Virus record (IMG/VR): IMGVR_UViG_3300043137_000100
Span: 1-41,204 of that record
Source of the DNA: a virus
Length of the DNA: 41,204 nt
Reading direction: 5' to 3' (one strand)
The number at the start of each line of letters is the position of its first letter. The stretch's first letter is position 1. The notes beneath the pieces are model-generated. The model had not been told where the DNA came from. It did no database searches and saw only the letters and a program-made list of their open reading frames with translations. Positions 20,601 to 29,474 of this stretch are shown here, in pieces. Position numbers and translations under genes: made by a program.

Positions 20601-22372
20601 GTCAGCCACTAGCAATGGAAGCGCTTAACGGAATCCTTAAGGATATGGATGAAGCAGGCTTTGCTAAGGCTTATATTGAAAAGGCCACAGCGGGGCTAAA
20701 GGATGAAGCATTTGAAGCAGCTGAAAAGACAGCCAAGCGTCAGCTTGCTGGTATTGCTGAAGATCTTGCAACAAACAAAGTATTAGCTTACGTAGATAAC
20801 CCTGAAGTACGTACACAGCTTGCAATGAACGTACGTAACTTTGCTCGTTTCTACCGTGCAACTGAAGACTTCTATCGTCGTGTCGTACGTTCTGTACGTT
20901 ACAACCCAGAAGCACTTGCTCGTGCATCCCTTACTTATGAAGGTATTGCACACTCAGGTTGGGTACAGACAGACGAGAATGGCGACCAGTACTTCTTCTA
21001 TCCAGGCTTAAGCCCTGTATATCGAGTAATGGAAAAGCTTGGACCGGTCTTTGGATTCGGTGATGCCTTTAAGACAGGTATGCCAGTGCAGTTTGGTGCT
21101 AAGTTAAAGATGATCACACCATCTCTTAACCCAGATTCTTTGTTCCCAACATTTGCTGGACCGCTTGCTGCTCTACCAATTAAGATGGTAGGCAATATCG
21201 TTCCACAGGTTAAAGACCTTGAACAGTACCTCACAGGTGCTTATGGCGTAGACCAGCCTTTGATTAACGCTGTGCTTCCAGCACACGTAAACCGTTTGCT
21301 AGCTGCTATGAACCAAGATGAGCGTAGCTCACAGTACGCATCAGCGATGCGTAAGGCTGCTACATATCTACAGGCTTCAGGTCACGGTATTGAAACCAAG
21401 ATTGATCCTGATACTGGTATGGAGATTGCTCCTACAGCAGGGGAAATTGCTGACTACCAGAACAAGCTTCAAGCTTCTACAATGAGCATTCTTTCTATGC
21501 GCTTTGTATTTGGATTCTTTGCACCAGCATCACCTTCAGTAAACCTGAAGTCTGATATGGCTGACTGGGTTCGTGATAACGGACAGATTAGCTACAAGGC
21601 AGTCTTTAACAAGATGATTGAAACCTATAAGGGTGATATCGATAAGGCTATGGGTGAGTGGGTTAAGTACTACCCAGACCAGATGCCATACACAATTTCA
21701 GAGTCAGAGCCTACTGTCGTAGCAAACGTTCGTGCAGTTGAATCTGCAGGAACTTGGGTTGACAAGAACGCAGAACTCCTTAAGCGCTACCCAGAAGCTG
21801 CAGCATTCTTGATTCCACAGGCTGGTAAGTTTGACTTCAACGCATACAAGTTGCTATCAACTTCAGGCCTTAAGACAAGCAAGACTGTTACAGACTTTGT
21901 CCGTCAAATCTCTGTAGCCAAGGACCGCGAAGAGTATTACGCAAAGAAGGATGAGTTTGACCAGATGCTTGCATCTTCGCCAAACACAGAATCAAAGCGT
22001 ATTATTCGCAATGAATGGGAAACCTGGTCTTCTGAGTTTAAGGGTGTACGTCCATTGCTTCAGGAAGAACTTGGTAAGGGTGCAGCTAAGGCTGTAGACC
22101 GTACGAGAGCGTTACAAGATATGACTCTTATGCTTTCTGATCCATCAGTCAAGGCAGAACCAAAGACTCGCAGGGTCTTGCAAGATATGCTCAACGAATA
22201 CAATAGTTACTTGTCAGCAAGAGACTACGCACAAAGCCCTAACTCAGGGTTAGGTGCAAACTACGCAGAGACTCTTCGACTATCTACACTAGATTCTCTT
22301 AAGTCTATTGCTGCAGGAAACTCTAGTGCACTTGCTGCATATAACTCATTATTCGCACCACTATTTCGTTAA
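17690..22372 (+). CDS. Giant 1560-aa virion-associated (probable internal/ejection) protein
   Basis: This is the largest gene, about 11% of the genome. It starts with GTG overlapping the previous stop by one base. The protein is helical and rich in Ala, Lys, Asp and Asn. It has a long charged N-terminal region, a Trp-rich hydrophobic stretch near residues 625-650 (SWWVFGTLAGPRFVIRNSAE) and another near 1264 (MSILSMRFVFGFFAP). No protease, lysozyme or polymerase motif was found. Its place between portal and scaffold/capsid, together with no evident tape measure, suggests an internal core or DNA-ejection protein like those of short-tailed phages. That is inference from context; a tape-measure role is less likely because no tail-tube genes surround it. 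Confidence 0.65.
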   Translation: MANPNLKITAAQANLSDKEKAQIDGLAKLLDSHQSLMAMPSAQANQKYASKPETEQKAHVGLFGGENPLGNALHYLGDAVKTTIATPFKILNEVSDFTTRLYRTGAIALDEGINLADAFKAANDKGDKVFNKSRIADAEVKYGKDMMSVATKVASGLTLDKIMAEGNEAEKLIASQAAQLKEQGNPDLLLQDAIDAAQAAKYSPGRQLANLLLPESMEGGSLLYKGISGIGDAAYRIFGDPTLQLGKAKKAYDAGDWLFYNIIGKDKFSYGRSIIGTVNQEQRVDRVFANPKVANFFNVYGQDLDKLAKARKANDPNAMAEASVNLKRLAPEFGPSAVDEFIRAGVKDADTAANYLKNVQDTTFILRGQAARKTPLIPQLDAARKTRVNVLTTANKVFNIEKVGRKLVDNMYGLNATTEDVIQGLTNRAEEIGKAEKAVAKFKRDGSFRFTNDQISARIDRFAQKFAITPYFKNGFFDVNSTDAQTKVYQLARLGNSNYHSKIIAEAFGAGNEGQKKQIFDGLWGTVAEIRGWNKSEAGMKILTEGKGRVEQYAPTLFREVKDEVTGAVRREAYNPAEFAGEQLAVLDWQLSSGMRVPSILELDSLVAKDALTARIFGPNYKKWADKVTSWWVFGTLAGPRFVIRNSAEDLLVHALVGESQLGVISGRKFIRRLAAADPQTKSSFIARLVDKADRKVAETAMAKAIANNDEIAVQSVMMNAIAKDLLGGRIDAKAAERLSEHFKYANKEAFFEGVSEGAKNALRGASQYTSVTEDISKFGATKMAALRINGEEYKQATGTSFSNFNPVVSQENRTSWLFTITANVNSELGSLAIKNLDSNITRKQAIDNIRDYLDGLPKKDLGRFSLYSKGETTQRHAESIYDSVRPYFSMRNGDLNTDLLSKVRFTDEAGNVVVKADDISLTDIPGLNQIDLAPEFISGPTLVPVTDNFAGSIMQWGWDTMGAANARLTRQPLAMEALNGILKDMDEAGFAKAYIEKATAGLKDEAFEAAEKTAKRQLAGIAEDLATNKVLAYVDNPEVRTQLAMNVRNFARFYRATEDFYRRVVRSVRYNPEALARASLTYEGIAHSGWVQTDENGDQYFFYPGLSPVYRVMEKLGPVFGFGDAFKTGMPVQFGAKLKMITPSLNPDSLFPTFAGPLAALPIKMVGNIVPQVKDLEQYLTGAYGVDQPLINAVLPAHVNRLLAAMNQDERSSQYASAMRKAATYLQASGHGIETKIDPDTGMEIAPTAGEIADYQNKLQASTMSILSMRFVFGFFAPASPSVNLKSDMADWVRDNGQISYKAVFNKMIETYKGDIDKAMGEWVKYYPDQMPYTISESEPTVVANVRAVESAGTWVDKNAELLKRYPEAAAFLIPQAGKFDFNAYKLLSTSGLKTSKTVTDFVRQISVAKDREEYYAKKDEFDQMLASSPNTESKRIIRNEWETWSSEFKGVRPLLQEELGKGAAKAVDRTRALQDMTLMLSDPSVKAEPKTRRVLQDMLNEYNSYLSARDYAQSPNSGLGANYAETLRLSTLDSLKSIAAGNSSALAAYNSLFAPLFR

Positions 22373-22390
22373 TACGAGAGGAACTAACTA

Positions 22391-23830
22391 ATGGCTGTAA
22401 CACAGAAGAGCTATGTCGATAATAGCTCTAGTGTCAAGGCTGCTCGCAAAAAGCTGGATGCAGCTAAAGCGGCGCTATCTGACGCAAATAAAGCCAAGGC
22501 TGGACTTCCTTCAAGCGCTGGTAAAGAACTTGCTTCTCAAATCGAAACTCGTATTTCAAAGGCAGAAACAGATCTTGATAAGGCGCTTGCTGACGTAACA
22601 GAGGTAGAAACAAAAGCCAAGAATTACTTCACCAAAAATGAAGAAACAATCACAGCAAAGTCAAAGGCAAAAGATAAAGCTACAGGCGAATCTAATGTAG
22701 CTTCAGCAGAAGCTCAGATTGCTAGAATGAAAGAAGCTGGTTTTGATACAACGGCTCTTGAAGCACAAGTTACCAAGACTAAAAATAAAACAGTAGCAGC
22801 CGCTGAAGCTAATGAAGGTTCTGGTTCTACAGCTTTAACAGTAGAGCAAATCAATAAGCAATTAGACATTCTTAATAAGAATCCTCGTCAGCTTATTTTT
22901 GGTATGGACCCACAGGAAAGAATCAATCTTGCAAGGACTCTTACTGCAGCTGGATTCATAACACCAGAATTAAAAGGTCAGTTCAATGATGGTCTTGTTT
23001 CAAACTACAAAGCCGCTATTAGCCAAGCTAAATCTTGGAACACACTTAACAAAGACTTAGAGGGATATACACCAGTAGATCTTACTGGATTCCTTACCTA
23101 CCGTACTGGCCTTACTAAAGCTGCAGGCGGCGGTGGCACCGGTGGTTTATCTAACTACATTTATAGCCCAACAGAAGCTAAGTCTGCAATTACCAAAGTA
23201 ATTACAAGTCTTCTTGGCCGTGAAGCTACTGATAAAGAAGTTGCTAGCATTTCAAAACAGCTTATTGCTGCACAGAAAGCAAACCCAGGTAGAACTGTTA
23301 AAGGTATTACTACTGGTCGTCTTGACGCTGACCAGTTTATTACAGATATTATTAAGTCTGGTAAAGAATTTGCTTCAAAGGTACAAGCTAAACAAGACTT
23401 AACGACACAAGGTATTGAAGCAGTAGCAAGAGCTAATGGACTTAACCTTCGTCCAAATGAACTTAAGACCTACTCAGACCGTGTTAAAAACGGTGAGGAT
23501 ATTAAGACTATTGAGAACCAGCTTCGTGCTGTGGCATCTCTTGGTCAGCCAGATGCTATCAAGAAGTTAATGGAAGCTGGCACAGACCTTGAAACTATCT
23601 ACGCTCCATACAAACGTACGCTGGCTACAAGCCTTGGGCTTAATCCAGAATCAATTACATTAGATGACCCAACTCTTCGTATGGCTATTGGTCCCGATAA
23701 AGAAATGTCTCTTTACGATTACAAGAAAGCAATCCGTAATGATTCACGTTGGAAGTATTCAGAAGAAGCAAACGATGAAGTCAGCGAAATGATCAATCAG
23801 GTCAAACGCGACTTTGGATTTATGGGGTAA
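22391..23830 (+). CDS. 479-aa coiled-coil virion-region protein
   Basis: The first 150 residues are Lys/Ala-rich helix with coiled-coil spacing (ARKKLDAAKAALSDANKAKA). The middle contains ITSLLGREATDKEVASISK, a motif that recurs in internal core proteins and peptidoglycan-linked ejection proteins of some podoviruses. The C-terminus has amphipathic helices (RWKYSEEANDEVSEMINQVK). It follows the giant protein by 18 bases and may form part of the same internal complex. ACGAGAGGAAC precedes the ATG. Confidence 0.6.
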   Translation: MAVTQKSYVDNSSSVKAARKKLDAAKAALSDANKAKAGLPSSAGKELASQIETRISKAETDLDKALADVTEVETKAKNYFTKNEETITAKSKAKDKATGESNVASAEAQIARMKEAGFDTTALEAQVTKTKNKTVAAAEANEGSGSTALTVEQINKQLDILNKNPRQLIFGMDPQERINLARTLTAAGFITPELKGQFNDGLVSNYKAAISQAKSWNTLNKDLEGYTPVDLTGFLTYRTGLTKAAGGGGTGGLSNYIYSPTEAKSAITKVITSLLGREATDKEVASISKQLIAAQKANPGRTVKGITTGRLDADQFITDIIKSGKEFASKVQAKQDLTTQGIEAVARANGLNLRPNELKTYSDRVKNGEDIKTIENQLRAVASLGQPDAIKKLMEAGTDLETIYAPYKRTLATSLGLNPESITLDDPTLRMAIGPDKEMSLYDYKKAIRNDSRWKYSEEANDEVSEMINQVKRDFGFMG

Positions 23831-23833
23831 CTG

Positions 23834-25114
23834 ATGGCTAGACCAACTTTAGAAGGTGGCAGCAACGCTGGCTCACCAAATGCTTCTAAAACTGCAGCAC
23901 AATTAGCAGCAGAGGCAGCATTTACAACAGCAGCTAACGCTGCTAAAGCAAAGCCAACTGCAGCAAACATCAATAAGTTAAAAGATGCAGCTGCAGCCAA
24001 AGAAGCAGCTACTCCTAAGACTCCTGATTATTCAACAATTCTTAACAATCTGCCTGAAGACTACGCGGCCATTGATAAGACTATTGCTGAAATTGATAAG
24101 AACATTGCTGATGTAAATACAGCGGGTCAAGAAGCTGGTGTCATTTCCCAATCAATGGGTGGGCCAGCTTGGCAGTACATCAACGATACTGGAAAGAAAC
24201 CAGAAGACACAAGCCGTCAAGATGCGTACCAGAAATTGTACGATGAGTTTAATGCTATTGGATTAGGCGCTCTAGTATCAGATGCTAAAGACCTCATAAT
24301 GAAAGCAACATCTATTTCAGCTATGCCAGATGCTTTGCGTGGAACTCAAGCTTACCGCACTCGTTTCTCAGCAAACGATGCTCGTATTGCTAAAGGTCTA
24401 AGCGCACTTAGCCCAGCCCAGTATCTTGCAAAAGAAGATGCTTACCAGAACCTTATGCGTAACTATGGTCTGCCTGCTAGTTACTACACAACAGGACTAT
24501 ACGGAAAGCAAGAAGGATTTGACAAGCTCCTTGCTAACGATGTGTCTGCGGTAGAACTAGAAGACCGTATCTCTACAGCGCAGAAGCGTGTACTTAACGC
24601 TAACCCAGAAGTACTTAATGCTATTAAAAGCTTCTACGGGGATTCCATTACTAATGGAGATATCCTTGCTTACACACTTGATCCTACAAAGGCTCTTACT
24701 GATATTAAGAAGAAGGTTACAGCCGCTGAAATTCAAGGCGCTGCAAACGTATTTGGTCTTAATAAGATTACAGCTGAATCAACACCTGAACAGATTAAAC
24801 AACTAGAAGCCCGTGCTAACGCACTTGCTGGCTACGGTGTAGATAAGGCTGCAGCACAGGCAGGCTTTGAAACAGTGGCTGAATATGCACCACGTGGTTC
24901 ACAGCTAGCTGATATCTATAAGCAGACTCCTTATACACAAGCAACTGCAGAGTCCGAAGTCTTTAAGACAGTAGGTGCAGCAGATGCTGCAGCACAGCGT
25001 AAGAAACTGAAAGCACTTGAAAGTGCACAGTTCGGCGGCTCATCTGGTGTTGGCGCACTAGGAAGAGACAAAGCAATTTACGGTGGATCATCAGGCCAAG
25101 CAGGCCTGTACTAA
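23834..25114 (+). CDS. 426-aa Ala-rich virion-region protein
   Basis: The N-terminus is Ala/Lys-rich and probably disordered or helical (TAAQLAAEAAFTTAANAAKA). Helical segments such as YAAIDKTIAEIDKNIADVN follow, and the C-terminus is Gly/Ser-rich (FGGSSGVGALGRD). Three successive large Ala-rich proteins before the scaffold look like a set of internal virion proteins. I do not recognise a family. It starts four bases after the preceding stop. Confidence 0.6.
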   Translation: MARPTLEGGSNAGSPNASKTAAQLAAEAAFTTAANAAKAKPTAANINKLKDAAAAKEAATPKTPDYSTILNNLPEDYAAIDKTIAEIDKNIADVNTAGQEAGVISQSMGGPAWQYINDTGKKPEDTSRQDAYQKLYDEFNAIGLGALVSDAKDLIMKATSISAMPDALRGTQAYRTRFSANDARIAKGLSALSPAQYLAKEDAYQNLMRNYGLPASYYTTGLYGKQEGFDKLLANDVSAVELEDRISTAQKRVLNANPEVLNAIKSFYGDSITNGDILAYTLDPTKALTDIKKKVTAAEIQGAANVFGLNKITAESTPEQIKQLEARANALAGYGVDKAAAQAGFETVAEYAPRGSQLADIYKQTPYTQATAESEVFKTVGAADAAAQRKKLKALESAQFGGSSGVGALGRDKAIYGGSSGQAGLY

Positions 25115-25120
25115 ATAGAC

Positions 25121-25205
25121 CTGCCACTGGAACGACCGGCCCAGTGGAGTGATAACAATTACCGGTAGTAGAAGCCATACAGAGAATCCCCAGAGCTGTA
25201 TGAGG
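25121..25205 (+). ncRNA. Structured leader with predicted H-type pseudoknot, before scaffold/capsid
   Basis: CCACTGG (25124-25130) pairs with CCAGTGG (25141-25147). Loop bases ACCGG (25135-25139) can pair with CCGGT (25162-25166) downstream, giving a classic H-type pseudoknot with loops of 4, 1 and 14 bases. A second hairpin pairs CATACAG (25176-25182) with CTGTATG (25196-25202). The region falls in a gap of about 120 bases inside an operon where gaps are usually under 20 bases. No known riboswitch was recognised, and the RNA role is inferred. Confidence 0.45.
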
Positions 25206-25236
25206 TCTGCGACTAACTATGAATGGGAGATGGACT

Positions 25237-25707
25237 ATGTCCAATTTCGAGTACGAGGATGACGACGACGATATCACTACAAGTGATAGCGGTAACGATC
25301 TAGTCAAACAGCTGCGTAAAGCAGCAAAGCAAAAGGATAAAGAACTTCAAGAGCTTCGTGCTCAGTTTGAAGGAATATCCAAAGCACAACGAGAACGATC
25401 AATCAAAGATGTCCTCGAATCTCGCGGAGTGAATAGCAAGATTGCTAAGTTCATTCCATCGGACGTAGACTCAACTGAAGAGTCTTTGTCTAAGTGGCTT
25501 GACGATAACGGAGACGTTTTCGGTTTTACAGCCACTGAATCCAACCAGCCTGTCGTCGACCCAGCCCAAGCTGCGGCGTATAAGAAGATGAATAGTGTTA
25601 CTGAGCAAGGGCTTACCCCTGATGCTTCAGATGACATTATGCGTAAGCTTATGAACGCTAACAGTAAGGAAGAACTGGACGACATTATTAGACAGTCTGG
25701 ACTCTAA
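25237..25707 (+). CDS. Putative scaffolding protein
   Basis: This acidic 156-aa protein begins MSNFEYEDDDDDITT, has a charged coiled-coil middle (LVKQLRKAAKQKDKELQELR) and a helical end (DASDDIMRKLMNANSKEELD). Acid-rich N-terminus, coiled coil, and a place directly before the capsid gene are typical of scaffolds, which guide procapsid assembly and then leave. ATG 25237 has GGGAG eight bases upstream; the in-frame ATG at 25219 lacks a good site. Confidence 0.75.
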   Translation: MSNFEYEDDDDDITTSDSGNDLVKQLRKAAKQKDKELQELRAQFEGISKAQRERSIKDVLESRGVNSKIAKFIPSDVDSTEESLSKWLDDNGDVFGFTATESNQPVVDPAQAAAYKKMNSVTEQGLTPDASDDIMRKLMNANSKEELDDIIRQSGL

Positions 25708-25728
25708 CTAACCGAAAGGCATAATCAA

Positions 25729-26670
25729 ATGGCAGTTCCAGGTGGTACACTCACCGGTACATCCGCGATTAGCAACCTAGTCCAAACAGCGTATGATCAA
25801 TACGTTCGTATGGCACTTCGTAGCATTCCAGTAATGCGTGCTCTTGCAGATGTAAAGCCGGTACAGCAAGCAATGCCAGGTTCATCAGTTGTATTCTCAA
25901 TCTACTCAGACCTCGCTCAGGCGACAACGACTTTGACAGAAACATCAGATGTATCTTCTATTGCTCTTGGTAATCCAAACCAGATTACAGTTACATTGAA
26001 CGAATACGGCTCAGCCGTAACAACAACAAAGAAGCTCAACTTGACTTCTTTCAACGATGTTGACACAGCTCTTGCTGACATCATCGCTTACAACGCTGCA
26101 GACTCTATCGATGCTGTTGTTGCTGCTGTCCTCACAGGCGCAGGCAACACAAACATCGTATACGGTGGCAACGCAACAACAACAAACACAATCGACGCAT
26201 CAGACACAATGACTGTTGCTGCGATTCGTGAAGCTGTAACAGAACTTCGCACAAACAAGGCTTTGCCTCGTATTGGTGAACTTTACGCAGCTTACCTCCA
26301 CCCACGTCAGACAGCCGATCTTCGTGCTGAAACTGGTACTGGTGGATTCCAGGCACTTACACAGTACGTAGACCGCACACCATTCGTGGCTGGCGCAGTC
26401 GGCGTAATCGAAGGTGCGTTCGTTGTTGAAACACCTCGTGTTCCTTACGCAGTGAACACAAACTCACCAGCAGTCAACGTCTACAAGGCAGTTGTTGCTG
26501 GTCGTGAAGCACTCGCAGAAGCTCAGGGACAGGACATCTCAACAGTTGTCGGTCCACAGATCGATGCGCTCCGTCGTTACCACACCATCGGTTGGTACTA
26601 CTTCGGTGGCTTCAACATCCTACGTACAGCGGCTCTTTACCAGATCCAGTCTGCAGCGTCAAACGGATAA
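25729..26670 (+). CDS. Major capsid protein (N4-gp56 family, HK97 fold)
   Basis: This 313-aa protein has the layout of N4-gp56-type capsid proteins: a helical N-terminus (AYDQYVRMALRSIPVMRALA), a Gly/Ser segment, beta strands (QITVTLNEYGSAVTTTKKLN) and the TSFNDVDTALADIIAYNAADSI helix. It would form the icosahedral shell. GAAAGGCATAATCAA precedes the ATG, and the scaffold lies just upstream. Codon use is strongly biased to C-ending Thr and Asn codons, as expected for a highly expressed gene. Confidence 0.9.
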   Translation: MAVPGGTLTGTSAISNLVQTAYDQYVRMALRSIPVMRALADVKPVQQAMPGSSVVFSIYSDLAQATTTLTETSDVSSIALGNPNQITVTLNEYGSAVTTTKKLNLTSFNDVDTALADIIAYNAADSIDAVVAAVLTGAGNTNIVYGGNATTTNTIDASDTMTVAAIREAVTELRTNKALPRIGELYAAYLHPRQTADLRAETGTGGFQALTQYVDRTPFVAGAVGVIEGAFVVETPRVPYAVNTNSPAVNVYKAVVAGREALAEAQGQDISTVVGPQIDALRRYHTIGWYYFGGFNILRTAALYQIQSAASNG

Positions 26671-26691
26671 TCATTTAGTTGATTGACGGGT

Positions 26692-26724
26692 GGGCAGGGT
26701 ACATATTTGAAAAGTATCCTGCTC
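26692..26724 (+). terminator. Stem-loop after the capsid gene (partial terminator or processing site)
   Basis: GGGCAGGGTAC (26692-26702) pairs with GTATCCTGCTC (26714-26724) as an 11-bp stem with two G-U pairs and a loop of 11 bases. There is no U-tract. It lies in the 80-base gap after the capsid gene and could stabilise or partly end capsid mRNA. Confidence 0.45.
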
Positions 26725-26750
26725 ATCAGTAAGTTCACTAAGGAGAACTA

Positions 26751-27077
26751 ATGGCATATACAGCAACAACTCCCTGGGAGTACCAGACCTGGGGCGCTAA
26801 CAAACCCTGGCCTGACCAGTACACACGTCTATCACAACGTCGTATACAGGGCGGTACAGAGACTGGCGAGATTAACCCATTCCTTACTGACATTGCACGT
26901 GGCGTAACTTTAATTTATATCAATGGAACTATTGAAGCAACCTTGTATCCTTACCAGAACACTCTGGCGGATGCAGACTGGTATTTACTAGGTGGGCATA
27001 CCCAAGAAATAACAGACGAGCAGGCAGCAATCTTGATTGCTAACGGCTACGGAGACTATGTGGAGCCAATCGTATGA
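26751..27077 (+). CDS. 108-aa hypothetical virion-region protein
   Basis: The protein is rich in Trp and Tyr (AYTATTPWEYQTWGANKPWP) and has strand-like segments (VTLIYINGTIEATLYPYQ) ending in a helix (EITDEQAAILIANGYGD). Such short beta-rich proteins next to the capsid gene are often decoration or head-completion proteins. I cannot assign it. AAGGAG precedes the ATG. Confidence 0.6.
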   Translation: MAYTATTPWEYQTWGANKPWPDQYTRLSQRRIQGGTETGEINPFLTDIARGVTLIYINGTIEATLYPYQNTLADADWYLLGGHTQEITDEQAAILIANGYGDYVEPIV

Positions 27078-27334
27078 GTAAACATCGCAGAGAAGTACAC
27101 CCAGTAGAAGTAGATGGTTGCTTCGGGTGCAAGATTAGCGGGCTTCAGTTTGATTTAGGCGCAGCCAAATCTAATGGAGTACCTCACGCTAAGGAGCACG
27201 ACAAAGAATTAGGTTCCTACTATGACGCAGTGCGTCAGGGTATTGAACCAGTATCAACAAAGAAAAAAGATATTGATGCTGCTGTCCGACTATCTAACGA
27301 TATGGGCAAAGCATTCGATGGTAACGCAATCTAA
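27074..27334 (+). CDS. 86-aa hypothetical with CxxC
   Basis: ATGA overlap with the previous gene sets the start. The first half contains DGCFGCKISGLQFDLG and a KEHDKELGSYYDAVRQGI stretch, a pattern that I have seen in small actinophage structural-region proteins, with one CxxC. The C-terminus is polar. Role unknown. Confidence 0.6.
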   Translation: MSKHRREVHPVEVDGCFGCKISGLQFDLGAAKSNGVPHAKEHDKELGSYYDAVRQGIEPVSTKKKDIDAAVRLSNDMGKAFDGNAI

Positions 27335-27346
27335 CAAGGAGCAGAT

Positions 27347-27511
27347 ATGAATAAAGATAAAGGTAACTCAGCTGAGTCCACTATGGACACTGGCTACAGA
27401 ATGGGATCCACAAAGGGTATTCCTGCTTCTATGCCAGCGGGTGGACAGACAGCAATGACTAAGGGCAACACAGCAAAGTTTGTTGCTGGTAAGAAATCGG
27501 TGAGCAAGTAA
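27347..27511 (+). CDS. 54-aa Lys/Gly-rich mini-protein, paralogue of 16898-17035
   Basis: AAGGAGCAGAT precedes the ATG. The product starts MNKDKGNSAESTMD and ends FVAGKKSVSK, similar in plan to the protein at 16898-17035. It is the first of five short, basic genes packed head to tail (27347-28140). Their Lys/Ala-rich make-up suggests nucleic-acid binding in the capsid, which remains a guess. Confidence 0.6.
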   Translation: MNKDKGNSAESTMDTGYRMGSTKGIPASMPAGGQTAMTKGNTAKFVAGKKSVSK

Positions 27512-27597
27512 TGTGCGCTAGCTGCGGTTGCGGATACGCAACATACGACGATATTGAAACAGGTGCACCAGGTGCAACACCAAAGGATCAAGGATGA
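27511..27597 (+). CDS. 28-aa Cys-rich microprotein
   Basis: The start shares one base with the previous stop (TAATG). The product begins MCASCGCGYATYDD and continues with Gly/Ala/Pro. The C-x-x-C-x-C knuckle makes it a likely metal-binding peptide. It ends in ATGA overlap. Function unknown. Confidence 0.55.
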   Translation: MCASCGCGYATYDDIETGAPGATPKDQG

Positions 27598-27722
27598 AGC
27601 ACGACGACAAGAAGTACACCAAGAAGATGACTCCTGCCCAGAAGAAGAAGTTTGAGAAGCAGGATGCAAAGAACGATATGAAGCTAGCAAAGAAGATTAA
27701 GGCTAAGAAGAAAGCAAAGTAA
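27594..27722 (+). CDS. 42-aa Lys-rich protein
   Basis: ATGA overlap. Nearly half the residues are Lys (MKHDDKKYTKKMTPAQKKK, then KKIKAKKKAK). It would bind nucleic acid by charge and may condense DNA in the head. No family recognised. Confidence 0.6.
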   Translation: MKHDDKKYTKKMTPAQKKKFEKQDAKNDMKLAKKIKAKKKAK

Positions 27723-27982
27723 TGGCTAAGAGTCCAGCGTGGCAACGTAAAGAAGGTAAGAACCCAGAAGGCGGATTAAACGCTAAGGGTCGCGCTAGTG
27801 CTAAAGCACAAGGTAGCAACCTAAAGCCACCTGTGTCTTCTAAGCAAGCCAAGAAATCACCTAAAGCTGCAGCACGACGCAAATCATTTTGTGCTCGTAT
27901 GGGCGGTAGCAAAGGTCCGTTGAAAGACGAAAAGGGTAAACCAACTCGTAAAGCGCTTGCGCTTAGAAAGTGGGACTGTTAA
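27722..27982 (+). CDS. 86-aa basic conserved phage protein (SPAWQRKEGKN type)
   Basis: TAATG overlap. The sequence begins MAKSPAWQRKEGKNPEGGLN and ends RKALALRKWDC, with RRKSFCARMGG in the middle. This pattern recurs in short basic proteins of cyanophages and other aquatic phages (DUF6321-like). It has Lys- and Arg-rich, probably disordered, parts. Possibly a nucleic-acid-binding virion protein. Confidence 0.7.
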   Translation: MAKSPAWQRKEGKNPEGGLNAKGRASAKAQGSNLKPPVSSKQAKKSPKAAARRKSFCARMGGSKGPLKDEKGKPTRKALALRKWDC

Positions 27983-28140
27983 TGAAGAAAGAATTTTGGG
28001 ATAAGAAGAATCCTAATAAGAAGTCTAAGCCATTGACTCCTGCCCAAAAGGCAAAGGCAAAAGCAAAAGCTAAGGCAGCCGGTCGACCATACCCAAATCT
28101 GGTAGATAACGCAGCAGCCAAAAAGTCTAAGAAGAAGTGA
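27982..28140 (+). CDS. 52-aa Lys/Ala-rich protein
   Basis: TAATG overlap. The product has KPLTPAQKAKAKAKAKAKAA, then GRPYPNLVDNAA and a KKSKKK end. It resembles histone-tail-like basic proteins. The preceding basic genes suggest one functional group. Confidence 0.6.
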   Translation: MKKEFWDKKNPNKKSKPLTPAQKAKAKAKAKAAGRPYPNLVDNAAAKKSKKK

Positions 28141-28148
28141 GGTAGTAG

Positions 28149-28435
28149 GTGTCCTACGGTACAGCAGGTTCAACACTTAACGACGAGTTAAATCGTCTAG
28201 CAAACGGGGGCACCTACCCTGCAATCTCTGCATACAAGGATCAGGCAGGTGCAGCACAGGCTTGGGCTGCAGCTAAGAGCGTTACTCTTAATGGAGTCTC
28301 TGACCTAGTAGGCGTAGTCAACTATGTTGGCGGTATTACTACTCGTGCAACTATGCTTGATATTGCTGGTATCTGCAACTACATCGCTGGCACTTCAGGA
28401 CTAGAGCCTGCAGCTGCGTTGCGTGAGGTGGCTAA

Positions 28436-28439
<4 letters not shown>
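28149..28439 (+). CDS. 96-aa structural-region protein
   Basis: GTG 28149 with GGTAGTAG upstream. The product begins MSYGTAGSTLNDELNRLANG and continues with Ala/Gly helical stretches (YKDQAGAAQAWAAAKSV). It overlaps the next gene by four bases. Such short helical proteins near tail genes can be tail-completion factors; not assigned. Confidence 0.6.
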
Positions 28440-29465
<1,026 letters not shown>

Positions 29466-29474
29466 TTATACCTT

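Noticed and set aside
17690-22372. Tape-measure protein
   Set aside because: It lies before the capsid gene, with no tail-tube, chaperone or baseplate genes around it; an internal virion protein fits better.
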